A DNA stretch of 64,000 nt from Cardinalis cardinalis (taxonomy: Eukaryota > Chordata > Aves > Passeriformes > Cardinalidae): positions 6,098,263-6,162,262 of the forward strand of contig JACDOX010000023.1 of assembly GCA_014549065.1 (NCBI GenBank). The letters run 5' to 3'. Below the pieces are notes generated by a model. It searched no databases. It was not told the DNA's origin and was given only the letters and a program-made list of their open reading frames with translations. Every line of letters starts with the position of its first letter. Positions within the stretch are counted from its first letter, which is position 1. Shown here in pieces: positions 52,001 to 63,402 of the stretch. The position numbers and the translations under genes were made by a program.

Positions 52001-53539
52001 TAAGTCTGGCCTTGTTTCTTGCCCTTTGTGACTCTCATGCTACTAACATGTAAATACAATCTGCTTATTCCCTAACTAAGTAAGGAATAGGTTCAAGTTA
52101 CTCAGTTACTATGAGTAGCTTTCAGAAAAAAAAATTATTAATCACTGATTAAACATTAATTAACCACTGATCAACTCAGCGGCCATTTCCTAATGCCAGC
52201 ATTAAGCAACTGGTAACAGAGTTATTTCCTTTCCCTAAGAATTGTGGGTGTCATTTATTTGATTACAAGAAAATGGAATATGATGAATAAACTGTTTGCA
52301 AGCAACATGAAAGCTTTGATTATGGTGGTGACTTCCTTTTCTAAAAATTTGTTTCTATGGTGTACTATTCTCTATACAAAACAACCNAAGAGTTAAGACC
52401 TTGCTATTTATAGTTGTCAAAATAAAGACTGGTAACAAACCNTTAACACACCACTATGTATGTCTGTGTATACATACACTTCTATATCTATGTCCAGTCA
52501 AGATAGCTATGTCTTAATCATGAATTCAAACACTAACAAGATGACTATATAAAACAACATGAAAAGCATTATTAGAAATCAAGTACAGCATGTTATGACA
52601 TGCACTGGGAATAAAGATGATGTCCTGTGGAGTAAATGATTTACTGGGCTCTACCAATTAATTTCTATTATGACAATATCATATAATGGTGATAGCCTAC
52701 TACTCTGAGTATACTGTGTCTGGAAAGCTAAAAAACTTATAAGAACTTACTAATTTTTTAACAGGATGAGATGATAATGTAACTTTACTGGCACCAATAT
52801 TGATCTGCACTTCATTATGCTAAAATGCACGAGCTACTTTTTGGTTCACACACCTTCTGTATTGAATGGGTGATTTTTTTCTTAATTTTTTTTTTTTTGA
52901 GAGTTAATATCAAAGACCAGAAATGTAAGGCTGAGCAGAAGTCGTCTTCTCCTTCTTATGGTACATGCAACACAGCCAGTATTAGCATTTAAGATTAAAT
53001 TTTCAACAGTGCATACCTCATAGGCTGTACCTCTAAGTGCCTAGCATCCACATTTGGGTCAGGTTTTTCAAGATGCCAGCAGCCTATTAAGCAGANGCAC
53101 AGAGATCAGATTTTCAAATGTGCTGACGTATTCTGACACTCCAGTTCCTTACCTTAGGTCTTAGATGCGAACTGAGCTTCTCTTATAACCTTGGTCTCAG
53201 CTGTGACTCCTAAACTCATCTGCAACATTTGGCCTGGAGGCCCAATTTAGTCCTTACTGATTAGGCAATTTCAAAAAGCTGCTCACCTGCGACTCCCTGC
53301 ATAGTATTGCCCCAATCAATACCTGGGAACACGCCCTAGCACAGAGGAGATGAGCAGCCCATCTTTTCCGTGCCAGAGCGTTCCCGTGCGTGTGCCTGCA
53401 CTTGTGTACACTTCGAGCATATTTTGTAAATATTTCACCTTCCCTTATACATGAGGAAGTAATTGGTACATGCATGTTTTGGAAACCATTCAAAGTTGAT
53501 TTTCTGCGTGGGTAAACAAAGTGCTCATTGGTGCCAGCT

Positions 53540-53603
53540 CGCCTCGTTTGGGCGGCGCGAGGCAGAGCGCGGGGCAGCGCATCCCGCGGCTCCCAGGTAC
53601 GGC
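53540..53603. promoter_or_regulatory. CpG microcluster in the ESRRG last intron
   Basis: About 64 bases contain a dense set of CG dinucleotides (GGGCGGCGCGAGGC, GAGCGCGGGGCAGCGC, CCGCGGC) inside an AT-rich intron. On the plus strand it is followed by CCCAG|GTACGG, a usable splice donor with the exon end at 53596. It could be a small promoter for an antisense non-coding RNA, or an unmethylated regulatory element. No transcript evidence is available. Confidence 0.3.
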
Positions 53604-55639
53604 TGTCTGTGCACAGAAGGCAGGGAGAGAAGGGAGGAACTCGTGCTACCGGCAGGACAAGGACAATGCCAAGGAAAGAGTGACTTCTCCGAAGTGTAAA
53701 GGCTGTGTTAATTACTATCAAATCAATGCAGATGCTTAAATCTAACCTGATAAATTCCATATTTACATATTAAATGAAACTGTTGAAGCCATGCCTGTAC
53801 AGACTTTACGTATGCACGATGAAATGCCTATACATTTCAGTGCTGTGCTCCTGTATGTGTATTTAAGCTTCTCAGAGTCTATATGCACTCAATTAGGAAT
53901 GAGTGACAATCTACAATGTAGCCACATCTTGCATTTCTCGAAATTTATGGAAGTTGGTGTGGCATTGCCAGCCCTGCATGGGGAATATTTGATAGTAGCT
54001 GTCAGAGAATCTCCCTGAAAAACTGCTACTCCTCCCCACCTTTTAGGGACCAAATGGCAGGATTATCTCACATCCAGCACTGCACAAATGGGCTCTGTAG
54101 ACCTAAAGAGAAGTGTGTGTTTCAATGCTCACGCTATTGAGATTTTTTGGCCAAAACAAAGCTTGTGGTATTTATTCAAACAAAATACAATCGATATGAA
54201 GACAATCTACAATTTCTTTTTCCTGCCTCCAAACACCAGCAGGGAAAGTACTATGACACTGTATCATAAATCACTAACCCAGATACGGAGCTATAAAACC
54301 ATGTTTGTCAACTGTTTACAGTTGAGCCAACCTGGGAATCTTTCTAGACAGTGTGGATATGGCAAAAATGTCTGAAACACCCAAGATTTCTTATTATACT
54401 CTCCACAGCTATAAAAAGGCTAATATATTTTAAACTGAAAAAATAAACAATGGAAAAAAGCAGAAGTAGCAATAAAAGTATATTAAAATGTGAATTGCTA
54501 CTGGTTGATTTTCTAATGGCATTTTGGTTTTTTTTATATCNCTACATTTTCATTAACCAAGTTCCTAGTTACATGAAAATAGGCTATTCTGCTTTTGTCT
54601 ATTTAAATAAAAGATAAAAACATTTAATCCAACTTAAATTTTATTTAAATTTTAACAGCATTTGTAAACTGAATCACTAAGGGCCTGATAGACACTGATG
54701 GGCTGTAATTCTGCAGGTGCTATTTTACACCTCCAGATTACTGCAGCTGCAGTTGGTAGAAGTTTGGTACCTGCTGCATGCACAACCTGAAGCTGAAATG
54801 CTGAATGTCAGCATCTGAAACAATGTTGAAGGGGAAGTGGAATGTCTGGGCTACTTTTTAACTCCTCTTTGCAACAGCTTCATTTTAAGACAGCAATTTT
54901 ATTTCTTTGAAGATGAAGGAAGGAAAGGTTTTCACTTCAATATGCCCTGAATTTTAGTATGCTGAACTGTATTTATCTCTGACATTATCCTGGTTGTAAT
55001 TTCCAGCGAAGTTAATGAAGCTACAGATGATTTTGATACACTCTATGCACAGTGTATGACTAAACTTTTTTTTGGCAGCAGTTATTTTTTATTATTACTT
55101 AAACACTGCATATATTTCCTTCTTTTGTGGGGGGGGGGAAGTGGGAGTGGTATTTAACATCATATCTGTCTATGCTAACCCTCATCCTTTTCGTCAAGTA
55201 AACTGCAGAAGTATTTCTAATTCAGTCTTTGAATTACAGAATTTAAATAAATACAAAAGCCCTTCTCCATTTAGACTCCTAATTGCAGATAACTTTCTTG
55301 CTCTGATCACTAAGCATGACCAATTTTGAGAAATAACCTTCCTGGAGTTGCAAAGCATCCTCAAGTGTCTATTTACAATGGTCAAAAATTATAAATAGAT
55401 CTTCAATTAGGAATAATTTTGATCTTTGAGAGGCATTTCAGTATTTTGTTAAATCTGGAATAAGATAATATTCTAAAATTAAGGGCAGAGTTAGTGGGGT
55501 GGAGAATATTTTACAAAGAAACTAATAAGCACTTGGCTTTGCATGTTTTTGAATTATATTTCCAATTAAAAATGCAGAGTGCTAAATCACATTACAAAGA
55601 TAAATAGGAAAGTACAACTTCATTGTTGAAAACAATTTC

Positions 55640-56215
55640 CCTCCTATCAATCTGAGGATTCATGCATCAATATTGTAGATGAACTGTTAATTACAAAATC
55701 AATTAAAAAATTATTTCTAAAAACAGTCACGCGTCCTGGCTCTCAGGGGGGCAATTTGGGCAGAAGGTCTCATCTCACTAGGACCGCGCCAAATCACAAG
55801 TCGTCATCCACAAGTAAGCAAAAGCAATCTGGTTTTTCATTTTTCAGCGCGGCTGAGCCCAGCCTGAGATTGATCGTCACATATGGCCCCAGAAAACAAA
55901 CTGTCAATACCTTGAATGCTGCAGAATTTGAACAAATAGCCGTCCGCCCATTCAAGCCACTCATTGCATCCCATTTAACAGATTTTATTGACAGTTTCCT
56001 TCTTGTAATTAAAGGGAAAACTACTGGCCAGCAACCAAGATAAAGTTCAAAGATAGGGTCAAAACAAAAGCAGATGGAGGGGCACGGTGTGACTGTCAAT
56101 GGAACATAGCATCAGAGCATGTTATTGACACACAGGTATCTAATGATCGGCACGTCATTAAAGAGGGATCTATCGTGAACTTTATGCAAATGCTAAAAGG
56201 GACTTAAGACCACAA
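55640..56215. promoter_or_regulatory. Probable conserved enhancer with clustered ATTGACA motifs
   Basis: The block has balanced composition within AT-rich intron. It contains four ATTGACA cores: CTGTCAAT at 55901-55908, ATTGACAG at 55987-55994, CTGTCAAT at 56093-56100 and ATTGACAC at 56124-56131. It also has a perfect octamer ATGCAAAT at 56184-56191 and TTAATTA/AATCAATTAA sites at its left end. ATTGACAG is the core of PBX-MEIS (TALE homeodomain) composite sites, and the octamer is a POU-factor site. Such density suggests a developmental enhancer of ESRRG or a neighbour. Conservation itself cannot be seen from one genome. Confidence 0.5.
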
Positions 56216-56806
56216 TAAAGCATTAAGGAGACACAAAAAGAAAAACAACAAAGCACAAACGATTTTTACTTATCTGACAGTTTTCACTGGTTCAGCACTT
56301 TTAAATTCAAATGCAGAAAAAAAAAATTCTTTCTAAAATTNTTTAACTCTTGCTGCACAGGTAATAATTTTTTGCAGAAACACTCTCATAAATGCAAAGA
56401 ATCCGTAATGTAAGGTGTGGTCCTTGCGAGATTCAATATGGATTTCTCCCCTCCTCCCATATCCTGAATTTAGTTTATCAAATTAATCAGTAGCTCCCCT
56501 TAAAGAGAAAATATATAGCATATTCTCCAGCATCCTTTCTTTTGCTTTAATTGCAATGATTAGACTTGTCTGCACTATGAAATGGATTTAGGAGAACAAC
56601 ACCTATTTTCATTTGAAGGGATCTCTGCCTGTAAAACACTCTCCAAATAATACAGTGGAATATTCTCCACTCTCTTAGGAACATATTCCACAATTACTTT
56701 GAACCAGAAAGTTGTTCTTAGTTTGAACTGCTTTATTTATTGCCTTTTAGATTTAAAGTCTGATTAGCAATTTCTTATTCTAAAATCCTGTTTGAAACCA
56801 GCCCAC

Positions 56807-56873
<67 letters not shown>

Positions 56874-56875
56874 AA
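56807..56875. repeat. (AAAG)n microsatellite, about 17 units
   Basis: An uninterrupted AGAA/AAAG tetranucleotide run of about 69 bases. On the ESRRG-sense strand it is (TTTC)n and starts 36 bases after the penultimate exon's donor. It is likely to vary in length between individuals. Confidence 0.97.
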
Positions 56876-56911
56876 TTAAAAATGTAGCAACTGTCATGCC
56901 ACTCTGCCAAC

Positions 56912-57181
56912 CTGAATTAGCAAGTGCTATAGCTTTGAGGGTGACAAATTCTTCCTTCTCCAGCTTCATGCTCTTGTATTTCTTTACCAGCTGCAGTATG
57001 GCATTGTTAAGGTCAAGAAGGCCTGCCAGTTTGGACTGGTCTTCATCCATAATATAATCTTCAGCATATACGAGCTCATCCTCAAAAGAAAGTGACCGGT
57101 ATACAACACCGAGAATCAAGATCTCCATCCAAGCACTCTGCAGAAGGCTCATCTGGTCAGCTAGAGACAAAGTGGAGAATC
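56912..57181 (-). CDS. ESRRG: ESRRG penultimate coding exon, residues 289-377
   Basis: On the minus strand the acceptor TTTTTCATATTCAG is followed by GA, which completes Gly288, then FSTLSLADQM, LQSAWMEILILGVVYRSLSF, AEDYIMDEDQ, LLDLNNAILQLVKKYKSM and EEFVTLKAIALANS. The last base is G, which pairs with the AC opening the final exon to make Asp378. The exon is 270 bases (2+267+1), with phase 1 at both ends. It forms helices of the ligand-binding domain, including pocket residues Trp305, Arg316, Tyr326 and Asn346, all present at the expected human numbers. The donor is CAG|GTTGGC, lacking A at +3 and +4. A (TTTC)n microsatellite starts 36 bases inside the intron. Preceding exons, including the DNA-binding domain, lie beyond the right edge. 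Confidence 0.97.
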
Positions 57182-58545
57182 CTGAATATGAAAAAATAAA
57201 AACACAGGAAAAATATTAAGCACATTTGGAAATCTGATCCTCTTTTTGATTTATTTTTATACATATTGTGACAAAGCATGCACACATTCTATTATTCTCC
57301 CTTCTGCTTTTGTGTTCTCCCCCCCATCCTACTACTGGAAAGTAAATCAATATAAAATCAAACTCTTTCTAATAAAAAAAAAGTTTTAAATAAGCAAGAA
57401 TTTGCAGGCCCTTCCTGTAAAAATCATATTAATTTGTGGGGTACTGCACTGGCAATCTGTGATTTGTATGATATCTTCTTTGCTGCAAAACACTTGTGCT
57501 TAGTTGTAAAAATGTAATGCTGTGACACAGGGATCTCCCTACTCTATCCACCACTACCATAATCCAAGAAGGATAATTTATGAGAAAAAATAGAAAACCT
57601 TATTAAAAGGGAAGACTTGATGTTTTAATAGAATTAAGGTAGGGATGAAAAAGAAAGAAGTGCTTCTTGAAATTTAACTTCAGGGAAAACACCCATCCTC
57701 CTCAAAAAAGACCCTAATCACTTCTGTTCTGGCTGCTGGCACTGCTATNCTTGTTGAAATAACAGGGTGGCACATGAAGTGCCAACTGAATAGCAATCAC
57801 ACCATCTTTTTTTGAGAGCAACCAAACATTTATTAAATGCCTCTTAATGACTTTAACTTTTGCTTGGTTTTTTTTCCCCCATCTCCCTGCTGTCTTTCCT
57901 AATAGGATCACTAAGGGCAAACATCTTTGCTGCCTTACCTTTTAGACTCTTGTTTACAGTACCTGTTAATTTATTATATCAAGCTGCTAATATCCCAATC
58001 ACATTAGGTGCTAGAAAACAATATGGGAGAGGAAGTGATTTTCCTGGCCTGTTGGCGAAATGCAGCAGTTTGCCAGTTGGCACCATCAACCACAAGTACT
58101 TAATAAAATCATCAAAGGGGATTAGTCAAGCTTTTCTTAAAGGGTCTTAAGACATGTCTGAGGNTTTCATTTAGTTGTTTATGGAGTTGCTTACATGTCT
58201 TTTGACAGGGTTCCCACTGTAAGAACATTCTTTTTGGCGTTCAATTACACTTAAATGCATTTTTCTGTATTTAAAGTCAAGAGTTACAGTCATGCAAGAA
58301 TATATAATAAACTAGCAAATCTGCAAGGCATCTACTACAAACAAGATTTTCTCCATAAGCACTAAGCAGCAAAACTAATACAATAAAAAAGAAAAGCCCA
58401 CATCCAAACCACCAGGCATCCATAAAAAATGAAACATAAAACTGGCTGCATGTGCTCTCTCTCTCATTTTTTTCTCCCTCTTTATTTGTTTTCATTTTCT
58501 CTTACTGTCTTTTGAGTCCTGTGATAGAACTGTAGCTCTCTGCCT

Positions 58546-58599
58546 TAAAAAACAAAACAAAACAAAACAAAACCAAAACAAAAAAACAAACCAACAAAA
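58546..58599. repeat. (AAAAC)n low-complexity repeat
   Basis: Several AAAAC pentamers in a row become irregular AAACC/AAAAAAC units. It lies in ESRRG intron. Confidence 0.9.
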
Positions 58600-61500
58600 C
58601 CTGATCCAACGACAACAGGAAAGCCTTAAAGATGTGACAGTGGAAAATAACACATCTGTGATTAAAATAAATAAGAGGGAAATGGAGAAGAAATAATNAT
58701 TTCAAAGGTTATAGGGAGGAATTCAGGATTTCAATTAGCTCCAACATTTCTGTTCCTTGCCGGCTTTCAAGAACCAGTTTTTCTGCAGCAGCAGATGGAC
58801 AGAGAATGTAGCCTGCAGCACCGTCCTGTGACAGCCCCATTCTCTCTCCCAGACACTGCTGTTAGTAAATAGATTTACACATTCTCCAATCTCCACACAT
58901 CTTTCTGCCGAATAATTAAAAGCAGGATGATTAGTTTATTGAGTGGAAGGAGGAACTTTTTTATTGAGGTCCATCCACGATTTTATCAGGGCCAGCACTT
59001 TTACGGTTGTCATGAGGGTGCAGGCATCCAATTTTTCTTATCTGCCTGATTAATACAAACGCTGTTTCAGGACGCATTAATTAACAGATACAAATCTACG
59101 TTCTCATGGAAGGATCAATACAGAGAAGAAAAGAGGCATCAATGTGAATTTAGTGCTGATGATGGAGAAGGCACTCTATTGACATTTACGTGCATAGAAA
59201 CTTTAAAGTTGCAGTGGAGCCCTTTTGTCCCTGTGATTTACAAATTAACAATTTTTCGAGTATAACAATGTTTCACACACTTCTGAGAGGTTTAATTAAG
59301 CAAAAAGCAATAAAATCCGTTTTGATTAAAAAAAGTTTAACCTGCAATTTCTCTCTGTATTCTTNTTTTTCCTGAAAACCCACCAACTTCCTTCTTTTAT
59401 TCACTTATCTATTTTCTTTGGCATTGGTTTTATTTTTTAAAAAATAAATAATAGTATGTTTCAGTAACATTTATTGTGTGCCACAAAGAAAATTACATAT
59501 GTCCTGTNAGGGGGGAAAATGGGATGTTGATATAATTTATTGCACTGCACTCTTGAAAAATCTGCATTCTGGAGCAGTAAATATACCAGTTGTTTTTATA
59601 TGACACATAAAAAATCAAAAGAAATTTTTTACATTATAGGAAAACTGGCAAATATAAAGCATGCTGTTCCACCCTTCAATAATAAATCAAATCAACATGA
59701 CTATTTTGCTCCTGATCGAAGTAACTTTCCCTTGAAAGCCTGTTCAGTGAAAGCATGTTTTAACTTTTAAAGGCATCCCTCGTGGGAATGCAAAGCCAAA
59801 TCAAGTTGTAATTAATCTGGGTTTGTTTTGTTTTTTCATAAAATGTGAAAGCATCCAGCATGTCTCTTGTATCACAGCAATGCCCTTTAATATGTGTTCA
59901 AGAAGTCACAGTTAAAATAATAGATAACACAAGCTTATATATTTATATACAGAGACTTATTTTTAATTGTTTGGAGAAGGTTATACTTATTTCATGTGTG
60001 AGTCTGTGAGGTTTTGTTATGGGAACCCCCCAGATCAACCATGTTCTCTGACAAGGGGATATTTTTGATATTTAATTGTAACTATTTTTTAAGAAGTCTC
60101 CAACTTGGACCCTTCCAGCCTTCTGACCAGTCTTAACCTCTCCAGTCCCATCTCCAAGCTGTGTCCAAACCACCCCAAGATGCTGCACGATGGTGTGGGC
60201 TGGAACTTTGTCATGCACTGTGTGGGTCCTTAATCCTTCAGAGTCTTGCAGGTCACTGCTTTCAACGCAGAACTGTGTAATGACATTTTAAAAAACAATG
60301 CTATGCCCCTTTCTCCCCCTTTATCATGCACCATATTGGTGACAACTTTGATCTCTCTCCATCTCCCTCCCAAGTCAGAGCCATCTGATGTATCTGAGGC
60401 GTTTGCTGGCAGGATGACTCCCTACCTTGACCTGCAGTTAAACAGCGTGTTTATCTGCGATACAGCACACTCCAAATAAACCAGATGACAGTCTGCAACA
60501 ACGTCATTTGGAAGGATTGAAAGGCTTCTCAAGAGTCAGGTACCCCTGAGGTAAGAAGCTTGAAGGAAGCATGTTTTGTGCCAACCCTCCTGCCATCTTC
60601 CACTAGACGCTCGTGTGCTTGACAATGATGCCATGGGCACTTGTCAAGATTTTTTTTTTCTTTTTGCCTAGCAAACTGATGCACTTTGCAGTCAACTTAC
60701 AAAAAAGGCTAAGCATTTGAAAGTGTGAAGGGCAAAAAATATCTGACGGCTAGTCTTCAAAAATACACTTTCATTTCAGAAAGCATAAATGTTTATTTCC
60801 TGAGCTGAGTGTTGACAGAAATAGGCTGCAGCGCAGGCATATGAATTTAACCCCTGGTAGGCATTCTGTTCAGTGTGGTTTTTATGTGGCTGAGTGCAAG
60901 CATTGTAAATCTACGGGGTGTCTCCTAATGTCAGTTAACAATAGCCTTGATTTGCTGGTTACAGATTTCCTTCCTTTTTTCCCCTTTTTTTCTCCTCCTT
61001 TCAGGGACTATAGTGTTTCTTCTGCTAAAAATAGATACTTTTCTACAAACAGTGTATCACACTCAAATTGTAATTATGCTGGAATGATTCACTCAGATCA
61101 CCGAGTGTGGATTGAGAAAAAAGGTTGATTGAGCAACTGAACATATGCTTGGTTTTCTTTTCCTTTTTCATACCAGTAAACCCAAAGCTCAAAGGAAGCA
61201 GACATAAATAGGTAAAAAGGCCTTCCCATTTTTATTATAGGAGCGAGGGGCATCGAGCTGATTGTACTCTGCAGTGCTCAGCACTCCAAGCCAGCTCCAA
61301 GCACAGCCTCTTCAACAGGGCTGTTTAAACCACAGATCTTTTCAAGTATCAGCACATGCACCACTTGCTCTCTATTTCACATTGCACACAGCTCCATGCC
61401 AAGCAGGGTAAATCTTTTATATTCCTGAAGACCCTTTCCTCTACTTCATTAAGATGGACTTCATGGACAGTAACTCACTAGGGGCCAGAGTGAAGCAGCT

Positions 61501-63260
61501 GCAGATGGTCAAGTACAGAACTAAGATCTGTGCCTCGCACACAGCACTTCGAGAACTACTGGCCAAAAAACAAAAAAGACAGTGGCTGGATTTACCATTG
61601 TTTTCATCTGTAAACATTTGATGCAATGCCTCAATCAGGCTACTCAGACTTAAATCCTAGAGTTTATTTCACTTTGCAGGGACTGAGTTTCCCTTCCCCT
61701 CTGATATGTGTTTAGAAATCTGAACATTTGATCAAATCAGGTATGAAATTGCTGGCAAATTTGGGAGTTGCTTGCCTTTTCTNGTAATTGCCTCCCATTT
61801 ATTTTACCAGTTGTTTGTGTGATTGTTAACTTTATGACTAAAATATTCCTCTTGCTTGCCCTGGTTTGTACTTCAAATATCTTCATTTACATTTTTTATA
61901 ATCAAAGCTGCACTTGCTCATGACATGTTCACTCGTGTGTTACAGATGCAATACATTTACACAGCTGAAATATCAAGAGTAGGATTTTTAATTTATTTAC
62001 ATTTAATTTTGATAGATTAACTTCTTTCTAAATGTTTTATGGGTACTGATGTTTCCAGCATGGTTTTTTTTTAATTTCAAAAATGATGCACAGTCACCAT
62101 TGTCCAAAGAACAAACTGGTATTTTAAATACTTTAAAAAACACATTTTAGCTTGGATTACTTTATTTAGAGAGTGTATTTAGAGGCCTCATGATCAAATA
62201 ACCAACAGGTTTATCCTGGCTGCACTGAGGAGAATGTGAAGAACCTCCATTCCAAGATCAGATTTGTGTCCAGTGCACTCTCAGATGTACAGCTGTCGGT
62301 TTGCCCTCCTCTCTCTCCCTGGCACACACTCTGCCAAGCGCTTGGATCCATCCAGCAACTTCAGCTGCCTTCCAGGGATATAAACAAAGGCCAGGGAAAT
62401 TTCACCAGTGAAATTTCTGCTAGGGCAATGTAATGTTTTCTAGACATGATCATACAATTTGCTGAAGGAAACCTTCACAGCCTGACTGCCCTTTCCTATT
62501 ATTCTCTCAAAAATCCAAGAGGATGGCATTAATTCATTTTTTAGGCTGCGTGTAGGGCTGAATCTCATACACAGAGCTGAACTAAGAGATCATTTTTATC
62601 ATAGTATTTCAAGAAAAAATTNATTTAATTACATTTCAAATACTGTGCAGTCTAAAAATACGTATCAAGACCCACAAACATTTCGGTGGTTTTGAAAACC
62701 ATTAGACAGAAGGAGAGTGCTCTCACTAATCACCAAACATATTTCCCAGATTATGGATGAAATTTTGTGAAAGCTGGAACAGAAACAGATACAACTCATT
62801 ATGCCAGGGTGAATCCATTATTTCAGGTTTGGTTTGGGTTTTTTTTCATACNCCTTTGCTTATGGAGCCCCTGGTCAAAGGCTAATAATTGCACANGATG
62901 CTATAACCAGCTGAAATTCAAGTCTGACTCAGAATTTTCACGTGAAAGGTATCATCTCACAAAATAAAAAACCACTGTTATTTGCCCAGACTTGAAAATG
63001 AAAAATCAAGTTCCAAAAGCACAGACTCTAAGTGACCAGAAATACAACCAAAGGCTCGATTTATGCTGTTTGCTGAGTTCAGCTTCCACACTCCATGGAA
63101 CTGAGGTTCTGCAATTAAAGGTAAGCACAGAAATGGATTTCATCCATTAACTTTTGCACAGTGAGAGCACCACCTTTCCTGGGCAATGCTGTGCTGTGCA
63201 GCCTCCCCTCTCCTCCTGCCCCCACAGCAGAGCACTGCAAAGGCAGCACCAGGGCTCTGT

Positions 63261-63285
63261 CGCGAGCGGCGCGGCGAGTGGCGAC
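63261..63285. other. CpG microcluster in ESRRG intron
   Basis: A 25-base stretch contains CGCGAGCGGCGCGGCGAG and GCGAC, an isolated CpG peak with no island around it. The neighbouring open frames on both strands overlap each other and show no coding signature. It may be a small unmethylated regulatory spot. Confidence 0.35.
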
Positions 63286-63388
63286 TGCCATCTGTTATCT
63301 GTGCAGCCCTGGGAGAGGGCAGCTCGGGCTGCACTCACAGAGGTGCCCAGGAGTCACTCTGCCTCGAACTTAAAAAATAAAAAAAAAG

Positions 63389-63402
63389 GCGGGGGGGGGG
63401 GG
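63389..63402. repeat. Poly(G) run flanked by A-runs
   Basis: GGC is followed by twelve G bases, with A-runs on both sides. A shorter G-run of ten bases lies at 55129-55138. Confidence 0.85.

Larger units (their letters stand above)
46078..56911 (-). other. ESRRG: ESRRG last intron
   Basis: This 10.8-kb intron is bounded by donor GTTGGC at 56911 and acceptor CAG at 46080-46078. No exon of another gene is recognised inside it. It contains the (AAAG)n repeat at its start, the probable regulatory block at 55640-56215 and the CpG cluster at 53540-53603, each listed separately. The 168- and 95-codon open frames overlapping these two blocks have no coding character. Confidence 0.85.

Noticed and set aside
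53254..53760. 168-codon minus-strand open frame in the ESRRG last intron
   Set aside because: No domain or homologue recognised, and it includes the CpG cluster that keeps stop codons rare.
55756..56099. 95- and 101-codon open frames on opposite strands
   Set aside because: No family resemblance. The block looks like non-coding regulatory DNA, where conservation can imitate open frames.
56775..56911. Extension of the ESRRG exon frame into a Ser-Phe-Leu repeat
   Set aside because: The homologous protein leaves the exon at ALANS followed by a GT donor. The repeat part is intronic (TTTC)n read as codons.
60100..60240. CR1-like wording (GGACCCTTCCAGCC and CCCCAAGATGCTGC)
   Set aside because: The diagnostic CR1 3' blocks and terminal repeat are missing, so the resemblance is too weak to call.
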